A model generated the notes under the pieces. The model searched no databases. It was not told the origin of the DNA and worked only from the letters and a program-made list of their open reading frames with translations. A stretch of DNA of 64,000 nucleotides, taken from NCBI RefSeq assembly GCF_029894425.1, contig NZ_JARXYJ010000001.1, positions 3,348,001 to 3,412,000 on the forward strand, read 5' to 3'. Source of the DNA: Streptomyces sp. SAI-127. GTDB taxonomy: Bacteria; Actinomycetota; Actinomycetes; Streptomycetales; Streptomycetaceae. Shown piece after piece: positions 44,651 to 55,000 of the stretch. The first letter of the stretch is position 1; every line of letters begins with the position of its first letter. The translations under genes and the position numbers were made by a program.

Positions 44651-45428
44651 GCTTGACAACCTTGTTGGTGAGAGTGCCGATGCCTTCGATGGTGACGGCG
44701 ACCTCGTCGCCGACGGTGAGCGGCCCGACGCCTGCCGGGGTGCCCGTGAGGATCACGTCGCCGGGGAGCAGCGTCATGGCCTCGGAGATGTTGACGATCA
44801 GATCCTCGATCGGGTGGATCATCTCGCTGGTTCGGCCGAGCTGGCGTTGTTCGCCGTTGACGGTGAGCTGGATCGTCAGGTCGGAGGCCGTCTCCAGGTC
44901 CAGGTCCGTCTCCACCCAGGGGCCCAGCGGGCAGGAGGTGTCGAAGCCCTTGGCCCGCGCCCACTGCTTCTCGCGCTTCTGGACGTCCCGGGCGGTGATG
45001 TCGTTCGCGCAGGTGTAGCCGAAGATCACGTCCTTGACGCGCTCGCGCGGCACCTCGCGGCACATACGGCCGATGACGACGGCGAGTTCGGCCTCGTGGT
45101 GGACGTCCGCCGAGAAGGAGGGGTACTGGATCTCGTCGCCGGGGCCGATCACCGAGGTGGAGGGCTTGAAGAAGGCGAAGGGGACGTCCGGGACCTCGTT
45201 GCCGAGTTCCTTCGCGTGGTCGGCGTAGTTACGGCCGTACGCCACGACCTTGTTGGGGAGCACCGGGGGCAGCAGCCGGACCTTGCTGAGCGGGACCTTC
45301 GTACCGGAGAGCTCGAAGTCCGCGAACGGGATGCCCTTGATGATGTCGAGGACGAGCTCGTCCGGCCTGTCGCCCTCGACCGCGCCGAAGGCGACGTTCC
45401 CGTCGATGGAGAATCTGGCGATGCGCAC
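44643..45428 (-). CDS. Fumarylacetoacetate hydrolase-family protein
   Basis: A 261-residue enzyme of the FAH superfamily (hydrolases, decarboxylases and isomerases of 2-oxo acids). GTG 45428 follows GAGGGGCG. The N-terminal part is [20 protein letters not shown]. The catalytic core has [49 protein letters not shown] with the metal-binding His/Glu residues, [13 protein letters not shown] and [15 protein letters not shown]. The substrate is not determined. It is translationally coupled to gltX, an order common in streptomycetes. Confidence 0.93.
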   Translation of the reverse strand: MRIARFSIDGNVAFGAVEGDRPDELVLDIIKGIPFADFELSGTKVPLSKVRLLPPVLPNKVVAYGRNYADHAKELGNEVPDVPFAFFKPSTSVIGPGDEIQYPSFSADVHHEAELAVVIGRMCREVPRERVKDVIFGYTCANDITARDVQKREKQWARAKGFDTSCPLGPWVETDLDLETASDLTIQLTVNGEQRQLGRTSEMIHPIEDLIVNISEAMTLLPGDVILTGTPAGVGPLTVGDEVAVTIEGIGTLTNKVVKRG

Positions 45429-45579
45429 GGGATCTGGGCGCCCCTCTACTCGGCCGGCTGGAGTCTGACGCTCCAGGCTAACGCGGGGAGGGGTGCCCCG
45501 AGGCTCTGGGACAGGCCCGTGCCTCGCGCGATGCGCCCGGGCCACCTGCCCGAAGGGTGGTGATCCGGGCACGCTACGG

Positions 45580-45762
45580 TTACTTGGCGGCGGAGACCGG
45601 GATCTCCATCAGGACCGTCCGCCGGGGGTTGGCGGTCTGGGCCGGGAGGGCGAGCGAGTGCTCCGGCTGCTCCGGGATCTGCAGTGCGTCGGCGTCCTCG
45701 AGGTGCGCCAGCGTCGTGCGCCGCGGGTTGGCAATGTTGCGGAACATCATCGTCGTCTTCAC
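45580..45762 (-). CDS. 60-residue protein with duplicated ANPRRT motif
   Basis: GTG 45762 opens a 60-residue protein. The hexapeptide ANPRRT occurs at residues 11-16 (context NIANPRRTTLAHLEDAD) and again at 44-49 (QTANPRRTVLMEIPVSAAK). Between them is an acidic, Leu/Pro-containing segment (ALQIPEQPEHSLALP). No signal peptide, Cys residues or membrane helix are present. It lies between the FAA hydrolase gene and cvnA1 and faces away from the conservon. Similar short proteins occur at this position in other streptomycetes as far as I recall. Function unknown. Confidence 0.75.
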   Translation of the reverse strand: MKTTMMFRNIANPRRTTLAHLEDADALQIPEQPEHSLALPAQTANPRRTVLMEIPVSAAK

Positions 45763-46326
45763 GGTTGTACTCGACCTCGGCAGTGGTGGTTTGGACAGAT
45801 GGAGCCTTCTTGTAAAGCCTCAGGCTAAACATTCCATTCCCCTCCGAAGCCGCAAAGAGCTCATGATCGGCGTGTGAGTTTGCTCACTGACCTGTGGGCA
45901 AACCGGACAATTCACGGCCTTAACTCACCCCAACGAAACGGACATTGGCTCCCTGAAGCCATCATTCCGCTCCTGATCATGGCGACTGGGACACCCACCC
46001 CCGCAGGGGGACTCGCGGGCTTATGCCCGTTATGGCCGAGAACGTTTCCCACACCCGGTGACACGGCCCTCACGTGGTGTCACGTAGGTCACGGTCTGAC
46101 CCTCGGACCTTGTTGGAGATCCGGCACTGTGCTGGAATTCCACGGACCGCCGCGGGATCGAGCCGGCGCACAGGGGGCGCAGAGAAGCGCCGAGCGGCGG
46201 TGAGAAGGGGGAGCAGCGCCGGTCACTCAGACCACCCGGGGTGCGTATTCAGGGCGCTCCCCACAACGCCGACACCGTGCTCCGCCGTCCTGCGGAGGAG
46301 CGCCTGGTCCAGAGGTTGCGACGCTA
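45763..46326. other. Promoter region of conservon 1
   Basis: 564 bases without a supportable gene, divergent between the 60-residue gene and cvnA1. It includes a short dyad GTGAG-TTTG-CTCAC (45874-45887), CCCCCGCAGGGGG near 46001, and a comparatively A/T-rich part (45820-45960). A purine-rich AGAAGGGGGAGCAG at 46203-46216 is too far from cvnA1 to be its ribosome site. Confidence 0.45.
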
Positions 46327-49300
46327 GTGCAGGGACGTTTCAAGAGGGATGGCAGCGCTTCGGCCGAGCCGGAGCAGCACGGCGGGACTGGCCCCAATGT
46401 CGGCAGTTCCTCCCCCCAGCACGCCCAGAACCCGGGCCCGGCCGTCGACGGCGGTTCCGGCCCCGGGCGCCTCGGCACGTCGGCGTCCTCGGGCCCGGCG
46501 GCCGCGGCCAAGCCGCCGGTGAAGCCGCCGAAGGGCCCGAACGGCCCGGGATCGCGGGTCGCCCTGCGCAACTGGCGCATCTCCACGCGCCTGGTGTCGC
46601 TGCTCGCGCTTCCCGTCGTGGCGGCCACCTCGCTGGGTGCGCTCCGCATCAACGACTCGATGGACGACATCCAGCAGCTCGACAACATGAAGCTGCTGAC
46701 GGAGATGACGAAGCAGGCCACCGAGCTGGCCGCGGCCCTCCAGGAGGAGCGCGACCAGTCGGCCGGTCCGCTGGCGCACAACTCCACGGCGAGCAACATC
46801 ACGGTCAAGGGCTACCGGGACAAGACCGACCGGGCCGCGACCAACTTCGTCAACGCCGCCGAGGACATCGACACCGCCGGCAAGGACAGCAACCTCCAGG
46901 GCGTCCGCGACAGCCTCGTCGGCCTGGTCCGCGACCTGGACACGCTGAGCAAGATCCGCAGCGACGCCTACGAGACCAAGGGCAACGCGACGCAGACGGT
47001 GGAGTCCTACCACCGCCTGATCACCCACCTGCTCGACCTGTCGCAGGACATGGCCCAGGCGACGAGCAACCCGGAGATGATCCAGAGCACGCGTGCCCTG
47101 GCGGCCTTCTCCTCCGCCAAGGAGTACGCGTCCAGCCAGCGCGCGATCCTCGCGGCGGCGCTGCCCGCGAACAAGAGCACGCTGGGCAGCCTCTCCGAGA
47201 CCGACCGGCTGTACGGCCAGGGTGCGCTCGACAGTGAGGCGTCCGACCTCAACACCTTCCGGAGCATCTACGGCGACAACAACGCCGAGGAGCTCCTGCA
47301 GCCCATCGAGGACGGCAACTCGAACATCGAGGCCGCCGACCAGTACGCCGGCCGTGCCTTCGGCCGCCAGGGTGGCCTCGCCGACCTGGACAAGCGCTCC
47401 TACAAGGACTGGGTCGACGACAGCTCGACCAAGATCCAGGAGATGGGCCGCATCGAGCACACGCTGCTCGAGGACATGGAGCAGAAGGCCCGCGAGCTGC
47501 GCAGCGCCACCGAGCGCGACGCGATCATCGCCGGTGCGCTGATCCTGCTCGTGCTCGGTGTCTCGCTGGTCGGCGCCTTCGTCGTGGCCCGGTCCATGAT
47601 CCGCTCGCTGCGCCGCCTCCAGGAGACCGCCACCAAGGTCGCCCAGGACCGGCTGCCCGAGCTGGTCAAGCAGCTGTCCGAGTCCGACCCGCAGGACGTC
47701 GACACGTCCGTGGAGTCGGTCGGTGTGCACTCCCGGGACGAGATCGGCCGGGTGGCCGCGGCCTTCGACGACGTGCACCGCGAGGCGGTCCGCCTCGCCG
47801 CCGAGCAGGCCCTGCTGCGGGGCAACGTCAACGCGATGTTCACCAACCTCTCGCGCCGCTCCCAGGGCCTCATCCAGCGTCAGCTCTCGCTCATCTCCGA
47901 ACTGGAGTCCCGCGAGGCCGACCCGGACCAGCTGTCCTCGCTCTTCAAGCTCGACCACCTCGCGACCCGCATGCGCCGTAACGGTGAGAACCTCCTCGTC
48001 CTCGCGGGCGAGGAGCCCGGCCGCCGCTGGACCCGTCCGGTCCCGCTCGTCGACGTGCTCCGTGCCGCCGCGTCCGAGGTGGAGCAGTACGAGCGCATCG
48101 AGCTGGCCGCCGTGCCGACCACCGAGGTGGCCGGCCGCGTGGTCAACGACCTCGTGCACCTGCTCGCCGAGCTGCTGGAGAACGCGACCTCGTTCTCCTC
48201 GCCGCAGACCAAGGTCAAGGTCACCGGTCACGCGCTGCCCGACGGCCGGGTGCTGATCGAGATCCACGACACCGGCATCGGCCTCTCCCCCGAGGACCTC
48301 GCCGCGATCAACGAGCGGCTCGCCTCGCCGCCCACCGTGGACGTCTCCGTCTCCCGACGCATGGGCCTGTTCGTGGTCGGCCGGCTGTCGCAGCGCCACG
48401 GCATCCGCATCCAGCTGCGCCCGTCCGACTCCGGTGGTACGACCGCGCTGGTCATGCTGCCCGTGGATGTCGCCCAGGGCGGCAAGAAGCCCCAGCCCCA
48501 GCCCAAGCCCGGTCAGGCTGCCCCCGCCGCGGCTCAGGCCGCCGCCGGTGTGGCCGCGGCCCGTCGTGGCGGCGGCAACGGCCAGGGTGGTGCCCTCGGC
48601 GGTGCGCCCGGTGGCGCGGGCGGTGGCGCTCTCGGTGCCGGTGCCCCCTCGGGCGGACGGCTCAGCCCCGGTCAGGGACCGCGGGCCGCACTGCCCGGCA
48701 GTGGCCAGGGCGGTCGTCCCGGTGCGCCGGGCGGACCGCGAGGACCGCAGGGTCCGGCTACGCCCCCGCAGGGCCGGCCCGCTCCCGCCGGTGCCGGGTT
48801 CGGCGGCCAGGCACCGGGTGCTCCGCAGGGCCTCCAGGCCGCGGGCACGGGTGGTCCTGGTCAGGACGCCTTCAACGGTCAGGACGCTTTCGGCGGCGGC
48901 CAGGACGCCTTCGGTGGCCGGGGCTCCGTGCCTCCGCAGCCGCAGGCCCCGAACGCCGGCCAGGCTCCCGAGCCGGGCGGCCGGCGCCGTCGGCCGCAGC
49001 TGCCGGGCCGCGGTGGTCCGCGGGCCGAGCTGCCGGGCGGCAACCAGCAGCCCCGCACGCCGAGCTGGAGCGACGAGAACGCGCAGCCGCCGGTGCCGCG
49101 CGCCTCGCTCGACGTTCCGCGCGGCCACGACGAGCAGGATCCGGCCGCCACCTCGCGCATGCCGCGGATCGACGACCACCGGGGTCCGGCGAGCACCTCC
49201 GAGTTCCCGCGGCCGGACTTCGACGCGCCGCAGAACACCGGCCAGTTCCCGAGGCCGGGTGCGAACGGTCCGCAGGGCGACTTCCCCCGTCCCGGCGCGG

Positions 49301-50145
49301 TCGGCCCGCAGAACACCGGCCAGTTCCCGCGGCCGGGATCCAACGGTCCCCAGGACACGGGCGAGTACGTCCGCTCGGACGTCTTCGGCACTCCGTCCGG
49401 GCAGAACGACGGTTCGCAGACGGGGCAGTTCGCGACTCCGCAGGCGTACGACAGCGGCTCGACGGGCCAGTTCGCGATGCCGGGCTATGACGGCAGCTCC
49501 ACCGGGCAGCATTCCCTGCCAGGCCGTCAGGACCCCGCCTCCACGGGCCAGTTCGAGCGCCCCCAGGCCAACGGCGCCGACTTCGGCGCCCCGCGGCCGC
49601 CCATCCCGCCGCGTCCGCAGCAGCGGCCGGTCCGCCAGGAGCCGGAGGCGCTGCCGCCGGCAGGTCCCGGTGACGGCCGGACGCCGCTGTACGACACGCT
49701 GGAGACCAACTGGTTCCACGGCAGCCAGCAGCAGGGACAGGGACAGCCGGCCAACGGCAACGGCTCCTCCCCGGCTCAGGCCCCGCGGCAGCAGGCTCCC
49801 GCGGCCCCACAGAGTTCTGCCGGCGCTCCGCAACGGCCCGCGGCTTCCGCGGCCTGGCGCAGTTCGCCCAACGACGACCTCGTCCGGCAGGCGGAACGTG
49901 TCCGCCAGCCGGCCGCGGGCGGTGTCACCACCTCCGGTCTGCCGCGCCGGGTGCCCAGGGCGAACCTCGTCCCGGGTACTGCTCAGCAGCAACAGCACCA
50001 AAGCGGTCCGGCTGTCTCGCGTGCGCCTGACGACGTGCGCGGCCGGCTGACCAATCTCCGTCGGGGTATCGCGCAAGGTCGTCAGGTCGGCGGCAACGGC
50101 CAGACGGGCAGCTTCCCGAACCCCACTCACCAGCAGGAGCGTTAG
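46327..50145 (+). CDS. cvnA1: CvnA1, conservon membrane sensor histidine kinase-like protein
   Basis: A 1272-residue protein from GTG 46327. Residues 1-85 are Pro/Gly-rich. Membrane helix 1 (about 86-107) and helix 2 (about 400-422) bracket an extracytoplasmic helical domain of nitrate-sensor type (MKLLTEMTKQATELAAALQE). A HAMP-like linker leads to a dimerisation segment and a GHKL ATPase domain: LLAELLENATSFSSPQTKV (about 613), DTGIGLSPEDLAAIN, MGLFVVGRLSQRHGI. No conserved phospho-acceptor His box was identified. From about 718 to the end (some 550 residues) the chain is Gly/Pro/Gln-rich and disordered, with NTGQFPRPG repeats and a conserved end GGVTTSGLPRRVPRANLV. Confidence 0.95.
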   Translation: MQGRFKRDGSASAEPEQHGGTGPNVGSSSPQHAQNPGPAVDGGSGPGRLGTSASSGPAAAAKPPVKPPKGPNGPGSRVALRNWRISTRLVSLLALPVVAATSLGALRINDSMDDIQQLDNMKLLTEMTKQATELAAALQEERDQSAGPLAHNSTASNITVKGYRDKTDRAATNFVNAAEDIDTAGKDSNLQGVRDSLVGLVRDLDTLSKIRSDAYETKGNATQTVESYHRLITHLLDLSQDMAQATSNPEMIQSTRALAAFSSAKEYASSQRAILAAALPANKSTLGSLSETDRLYGQGALDSEASDLNTFRSIYGDNNAEELLQPIEDGNSNIEAADQYAGRAFGRQGGLADLDKRSYKDWVDDSSTKIQEMGRIEHTLLEDMEQKARELRSATERDAIIAGALILLVLGVSLVGAFVVARSMIRSLRRLQETATKVAQDRLPELVKQLSESDPQDVDTSVESVGVHSRDEIGRVAAAFDDVHREAVRLAAEQALLRGNVNAMFTNLSRRSQGLIQRQLSLISELESREADPDQLSSLFKLDHLATRMRRNGENLLVLAGEEPGRRWTRPVPLVDVLRAAASEVEQYERIELAAVPTTEVAGRVVNDLVHLLAELLENATSFSSPQTKVKVTGHALPDGRVLIEIHDTGIGLSPEDLAAINERLASPPTVDVSVSRRMGLFVVGRLSQRHGIRIQLRPSDSGGTTALVMLPVDVAQGGKKPQPQPKPGQAAPAAAQAAAGVAAARRGGGNGQGGALGGAPGGAGGGALGAGAPSGGRLSPGQGPRAALPGSGQGGRPGAPGGPRGPQGPATPPQGRPAPAGAGFGGQAPGAPQGLQAAGTGGPGQDAFNGQDAFGGGQDAFGGRGSVPPQPQAPNAGQAPEPGGRRRRPQLPGRGGPRAELPGGNQQPRTPSWSDENAQPPVPRASLDVPRGHDEQDPAATSRMPRIDDHRGPASTSEFPRPDFDAPQNTGQFPRPGANGPQGDFPRPGAVGPQNTGQFPRPGSNGPQDTGEYVRSDVFGTPSGQNDGSQTGQFATPQAYDSGSTGQFAMPGYDGSSTGQHSLPGRQDPASTGQFERPQANGADFGAPRPPIPPRPQQRPVRQEPEALPPAGPGDGRTPLYDTLETNWFHGSQQQGQGQPANGNGSSPAQAPRQQAPAAPQSSAGAPQRPAASAAWRSSPNDDLVRQAERVRQPAAGGVTTSGLPRRVPRANLVPGTAQQQQHQSGPAVSRAPDDVRGRLTNLRRGIAQGRQVGGNGQTGSFPNPTHQQER

Positions 50146-50568
50146 TTGAGCCCGATGAGCCAGGCGGCACAGAACCTCAACTGGTTGATCACCAACTTCG
50201 TGGACAACACCCCAGGGGTGTCCCACACCGTCGTCGTGTCCGCCGACGGCCTCCTTCTGGCGATGTCCGAGGGCTTCCCGCGCGACCGTGCCGATCAGCT
50301 TGCGGCCGTCGCTTCGGGGCTGACCTCGCTCACGGCGGGTGCCTCGCGGATCTTCGAGGGCGGCAGCGTGGCACAGACCGTCGTGGAGATGGAACGAGGA
50401 TTCCTCTTCCTCATGTCCGTCTCGGACGGTTCCTCGCTCGCGGTCCTCGCCCACCCGGAATGCGACATCGGCCTCGTCGGATACGAGATGGCACTGCTCG
50501 TCGACCGCGCGGGCGCAGTGCTCACGCCCGACCTGCGAGCCGAGCTCCAAGGCAGTCTGCTCCACTGA
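50146..50568 (+). CDS. cvnB1: CvnB1, roadblock/LC7-domain protein
   Basis: A 140-residue protein. The rare TTG at 50146 directly follows the cvnA1 stop and lies 7 bases after AGGAG, while the ATG at 50155 is 16 bases away. The paralogous gene uses a GTG at the same position, so TTG is chosen. The roadblock fold is shown by LNWLITNFVDNTPGVSHTVV, LLLAMSEGFPRDRADQLAAV and MERGFLFLMSVSDGSSLAVL. Such proteins act as GTPase-activating or platform partners of Ras-like GTPases; here the partner is CvnD1. Confidence 0.94.
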   Translation: MSPMSQAAQNLNWLITNFVDNTPGVSHTVVVSADGLLLAMSEGFPRDRADQLAAVASGLTSLTAGASRIFEGGSVAQTVVEMERGFLFLMSVSDGSSLAVLAHPECDIGLVGYEMALLVDRAGAVLTPDLRAELQGSLLH

Positions 50569-50678
50569 CCCGCCCGGATCCACCCGTCTCACCAAATCAC
50601 CGTCCGGCCGCCACAATCCCCCCACCGGCCTCTTCAGACGGCTTGCCCTACCGACTTGCTGTCCCGCCCGGAGGATTC

Positions 50679-51077
50679 ATGACCCCGCCCACCGCCTCTC
50701 ATGATCCGTACGCGGAGCCGTACGAGGATGAGGGCGACCAGCCGCTGGTACGTCCGTACGCGATGACCGGCGGCCGGACCCGGCCGCGCTACCAGCTCGC
50801 CATCGAGGCTCTGATCAGCACCACGGCCGATCCGGCGGCGCTGATGGGGCTCCTCCCCGAGCACCAGCGCATCTGCCACCTGTGCCGTGAGGTGAAGTCG
50901 GTCGCCGAGGTCTCGGCGCTGCTCGCCATGCCGCTCGGTGTGGCCAGGATCCTCGTCGCGGACCTCGCCGAGGCCGGACTGGTGGCCATCCACCAGCCGG
51001 GCGGCGACGAGAACAACGGCGGCGCTCCCGATGTGACGCTGCTCGAAAGGGTGCTCAGTGGACTTCGCAAGCTCTGA
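50679..51077 (+). CDS. cvnC1: CvnC1, DUF742 protein
   Basis: A 132-residue protein from ATG 50679, preceded by GGAGGA. After a short acidic N-terminus (SHDPYAEPYEDEGDQPLVRP) comes the DUF742 core: YAMTGGRTRPRYQLAIEALI, EHQRICHLCREVKSVAEVSA and LGVARILVADLAEAGLVAIH, a winged-helix-like arrangement, then LLERVLSGLRKL. The last 20 bases overlap cvnD1. The role in the conservon complex is not established; a winged-helix core suggests protein or DNA binding. Confidence 0.93.
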   Translation: MTPPTASHDPYAEPYEDEGDQPLVRPYAMTGGRTRPRYQLAIEALISTTADPAALMGLLPEHQRICHLCREVKSVAEVSALLAMPLGVARILVADLAEAGLVAIHQPGGDENNGGAPDVTLLERVLSGLRKL

Positions 51078-51633
51078 CGCGGGGCGGGCCACGACCTCCG
51101 CGAAGATCGTGGTGGCGGGTGGCTTCGGCGTGGGCAAGACCACGTTCGTCGGCGCGGTCTCCGAGATCAACCCGCTGCGCACAGAGGCCGTCATGACGTC
51201 CGCGAGCGCGGGCATCGACGACCTCACCCACACCGGGGACAAGACGACCACCACGGTCGCCATGGACTTCGGCCGTATCACGCTCGACCAGGACCTGATC
51301 CTGTACCTCTTCGGTACGCCCGGTCAGGACCGCTTCTGGTTCATGTGGGACGACCTGGTCCGCGGCGCCATCGGCGCGGTGGTGCTGGTCGACACCCGGC
51401 GTCTGGCCGACTGCTTCCCCGCGGTCGACTACTTCGAGAACAGCGGTCTGCCCTTCGTCGTGGCCCTCAACGGCTTCGACGGGCACCAGCCGTACGCCCC
51501 CGAGGAGGTGCGCGAGGCCCTGCAGATCGGGCCGGACGCACCGATCATCACGACGGACGCCCGGCACCGGTCGGACGCCAAGAGTGCCCTGATCACGCTG
51601 GTCGAGCACGCCCTCATGGCACGTCTGCGGTAA
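51058..51633 (+). CDS. cvnD1: CvnD1, Ras/MglA-like small GTPase
   Basis: A 191-residue GTPase from GTG 51058, whose reading overlaps cvnC1 by 20 bases. Motifs are KIVVAGGFGVGKTTFVGAVS (P-loop), TTTVAMDFGRITLDQDLILY, LFGTPGQDRFWFMWDDLVRG (G3, with Gln in the DxxGQ position replaced by TPGQD), VVALNGFDGHQPYAPEEV (G4 written NGFD in place of NKxD), and ITTDARHRSDAKSALITL near G5. In S. coelicolor Cvn GTPases localise with CvnA to the membrane. DNA in this gene is very similar to cvnD2. Confidence 0.95.
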   Translation: MDFASSDAGRATTSAKIVVAGGFGVGKTTFVGAVSEINPLRTEAVMTSASAGIDDLTHTGDKTTTTVAMDFGRITLDQDLILYLFGTPGQDRFWFMWDDLVRGAIGAVVLVDTRRLADCFPAVDYFENSGLPFVVALNGFDGHQPYAPEEVREALQIGPDAPIITTDARHRSDAKSALITLVEHALMARLR

Positions 51634-51814
51634 CGCCCCGAAGGCGTGTCGATCAGCTCCCAAATCAAAAGCGTCATACGGCAGTTGTCGTAGATGTCAC
51701 GGAGCCGGCTGTGGTCTTTGACACGGCCGGCCCCGGCGTTCATAACGTTTCGGCAGAGGAATCGGGTGGTACGGCCACGCGTGGTTGCCAACCGGTCTCG
51801 CTGCGCTCACAACG

Positions 51815-51844
51815 GCCCCGTCTTTTGGCGGGGCTCGTTCTTTA
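51815..51844 (+). terminator. Probable terminator of conservon 1; gap 51634-52033
   Basis: GCCCCG-TCTTTTGG-CGGGGC followed by TCGTTCTTTA. It lies about 180 bases past cvnD1, in a 400-base gap that is unusually A/T-rich for this window. The remainder (51850-52033) probably contains the promoter of conservon 2. No gene could be supported. Confidence 0.55.
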
Positions 51845-52033
51845 TGACCGTTTTATCTGGGGCTTACATCACGCGGAATCCGCGCGTACCACTGTTTGGT
51901 GGTGCGCAGGCCGTCGTGCTGGAATGCGTGAACTGCCCAATAGTCAAAGACGTACTCATCAGTCGATGACACTGGGCTCTGAGAGACTGCGGCACAACGT
52001 AGGTGCCGACCCCTCCGAGAGGTTGTTGGTCGA

Positions 52034-55000
52034 GTGAGGCGAAGCAAGAACGGTCCCGAGCCGTCGGCCCGGGGCAACTTCACCCCGCCGCCGCGCGGAG
52101 CGGCGCCCGCCCCTGTGCCCGGTCCGGACTCGACGGCCGCGCCGTCGTCCAGCGGTGGCCGGTTCTCCCCGCGCAACTGGCGGGTGCCCACCCGGCTGAA
52201 CGCGATCCTGCTCATACCCGTGATAGTCGGCCTCGTCATGGGCGGCTTCCAGGTCAAGAGCTCGATCGACACCTGGCGTGAGGCCGAGGACGCGGAGAAC
52301 ACCGCGCGTCTGGTGCGGGCCTCCCTCAGCTACGCCGACGCCCTCTACCAAGAGCGCGACAGCACCGCCGCCCCCCTGCTGAGCGGCGAGGGCCAGGACA
52401 ACGCCACGGTCGTCGCCGCCCGTAAGAAGACCGATCAGGCCGCGGACGCCTTCGACGAGGCCGCCCAGAACATGCCGCAGAAGGCGGGCCTCCAGCGCCG
52501 CCTCACGCTGTTCCGGGACGGCGAGGGAGGGCTCCAGACGCTGCGCGCTGGCGCCTACACCTCCTCCAAGCTCACCGGCGTGAAGACCGAAGAGGGCTAC
52601 ACCCAGATCGCGCACCCGCTGACGGAGTTCGCCAACGAGCTCGGCCTCGGCACCGGCAACATCACCAGCTACGGCCGGACCGTCTACGCCATCGAGCTCA
52701 CCAAGGCGGCCCTGTCGCTGCAGCGCTCCATCGGCATGCACCTGCTGATCAAGCCCGGCCCCGGGCTGAGCAGCTTCGCCAGCCAGAAGGTCGCCCTCTC
52801 CTCGTACGCGTATCTGGAGGGCATCGCCGTCGAGGAGTACGTCGGCGGTGGCACCGCGGCCGACGCGGCGAAGCTCGACACCGCGAAGAAGCAGATCCAG
52901 GCGGAGGGCGCGGCGCTGGCCAAGGAGGCCGCCGCCAAGAACCCGAACTACGTCCCGCCGCCGTCCAACCCCGTGGACATGGTCTCCGGCCTCGCCCAGC
53001 TGCCGTCGATGGACGAGAGCGCCCGTGAGGCGCTCGCCAAGGACGGCATCACCGCCGAGAACTGGTGGGCGGTCAACACCCTCAAGTACAACGCCTACCG
53101 CCAGATCGAGACCGACCTGGCCGACACCGCGGTGAACGAGGCCGCGAGCATCGCCGACGAGGCCAAGCGCGACGCGTTCATCGTGGGTGCCGCCGTCGTG
53201 GTCGCCCTGCTCCTCGCGTTCATCCTGGCCGGCGCGGTCGCCCGCCAGATGTCCCGCTCGATGCGCCAGCTGCGCAACGCCGCCTTCGGTATCGCCGAGC
53301 AGCGTCTGCCGATGCTGGTCGACCAGCTCTCGCGCACCGACCCCGGCCGCGTCGACACCCGGGTCGCCCCGATCCCGATCAACACCAAGGACGAGATCGG
53401 CGAGGTCGCCCGCGCCTTCGACCAGGTCCACCGCGAGGCCGTACGACTCGCCTCCGAGCAGGCCCTGCTGCGGGGCAACATCAACGCGATCTTCACCAAC
53501 CTGTCCCGGCGCAACCAGTCGCTGATCGAGGGCCAGCTGACCCTCATCACCGACCTGGAGAACAACGAGGCCGACCCGGACCAGCTGGAGAACCTCTTCC
53601 GCCTGGACCACCTCGCGACCCGTATGCGCCGCAACGGCGAGAACCTCCTGGTCCTCGCCGGCGAGGAGCCCGGCCGCCGCTGGGACCAGCCGGTCCCGCT
53701 GGTCGACGTGCTGCGTGCCGCCTCCTCCGAGGTGGAGCAGTACGAGCGCATCGAGCTGTCCGGCGTCCCTGAGGCCGAGATCCACGGCCGCGCGGTCACC
53801 GACCTCGTGCACCTGCTCGCCGAGCTGCTGGAGAACGCCACCACGTTCTCCTCGCCGCAGACCAAGGTCCGCGTCACCGCGACCCGGCTGCCCGACGGCC
53901 GCATCATGATCGAGATCCACGACAAGGGCATCGGCCTGACCGCCGAGGACTTCGCGGACATCAACCACAAGCTGGCCAACCCGCCGACCGTGGACGCCGC
54001 GATCTCCCAGCGCATGGGCCTGTTCGTGGTCGGCCGGCTGTCCGACCGGCACGGCATCCGCGTCCAGCTGCGCCCCTCCGGGGAGCAGGCCGGCACCACC
54101 TCGCTGGTCATGCTGCCGGACGCGATCACCCACGGCGGCGGCGGCGAGCACCAGCCGGACCGTGACGAGTTCACGGTCTCGCAGATCATCCCGGAGCAGA
54201 ACTTCGGCGGCGAGAACTTCAACAACGGCCTGCCGATGCGTACGGCCGCGGAGCTCGGCTTCGACGACAGCCGCTACTCCGAGGTCCCCGACGACATACG
54301 CGAGCTGGACCCGGTCGGCCGCTCCCTGATGCGCGAGGAGCGCCGCGCGGCCCTGGAGTCCCAGAACGGCGGTGAGCCGTCCGCCCTCCAGGGTCCGAAC
54401 CCGGCGTACACCGAGGCGTTCGACGGTCCCCAGAGCGCCCCGCAGACCGGTTACGACAACGGCCGGGGCGGCTTCCCGGAGCAGCAGCCCGCCTCGTACG
54501 ACCAGCAGACGTCGTACGAGGAGGCGCAGCAGGCGCCGTACGAGGAGCAGCGGCAGACGGCGTACGAGGAGCCGAAGCGCCCGGCGTACGACGAGCCGTA
54601 CTTCGCGCAGAACGGCGGCCTGCCGCAGAACGACACCTTCTCCCCCGGCGGCGGCTACCCGGAGCCCTCCTATGCGGAGCCGGTCCAGGAGGAGCCCGCG
54701 GCGGTGCACGCCGCCGCACCGGAGACCTTCTCGGGATTCGAGGAGCGCCGCTACCAGGATGACTGGCCGCAGCCGGACGGTTACCAGAACGGCTACCCGG
54801 ACCAGTACGCTCCGGAAGCGGAATCTGTGCAGGCCGCTGACGTGAGTGAGCGCGACCGCGTAGGCTTCGAACGTCCGGGGCCGGCCCCCGCCACCGTGGG
54901 TCACGAGCTGACCGACGCCGGGCTCCCCCGCCGTGGCTCCACCGGAAGCAGCGCCAACGGCTCGAACGGCACGCGGCACGCGACCCAGGAGCCGTCGCCC

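Noticed and set aside
46324..50625. Very long open frames on the minus strand across both conservons
   Set aside because: They are antisense shadows of cvnA1-B1 and cvnA2-B2 caused by high G/C at third positions; the translations are repetitive and match no family.
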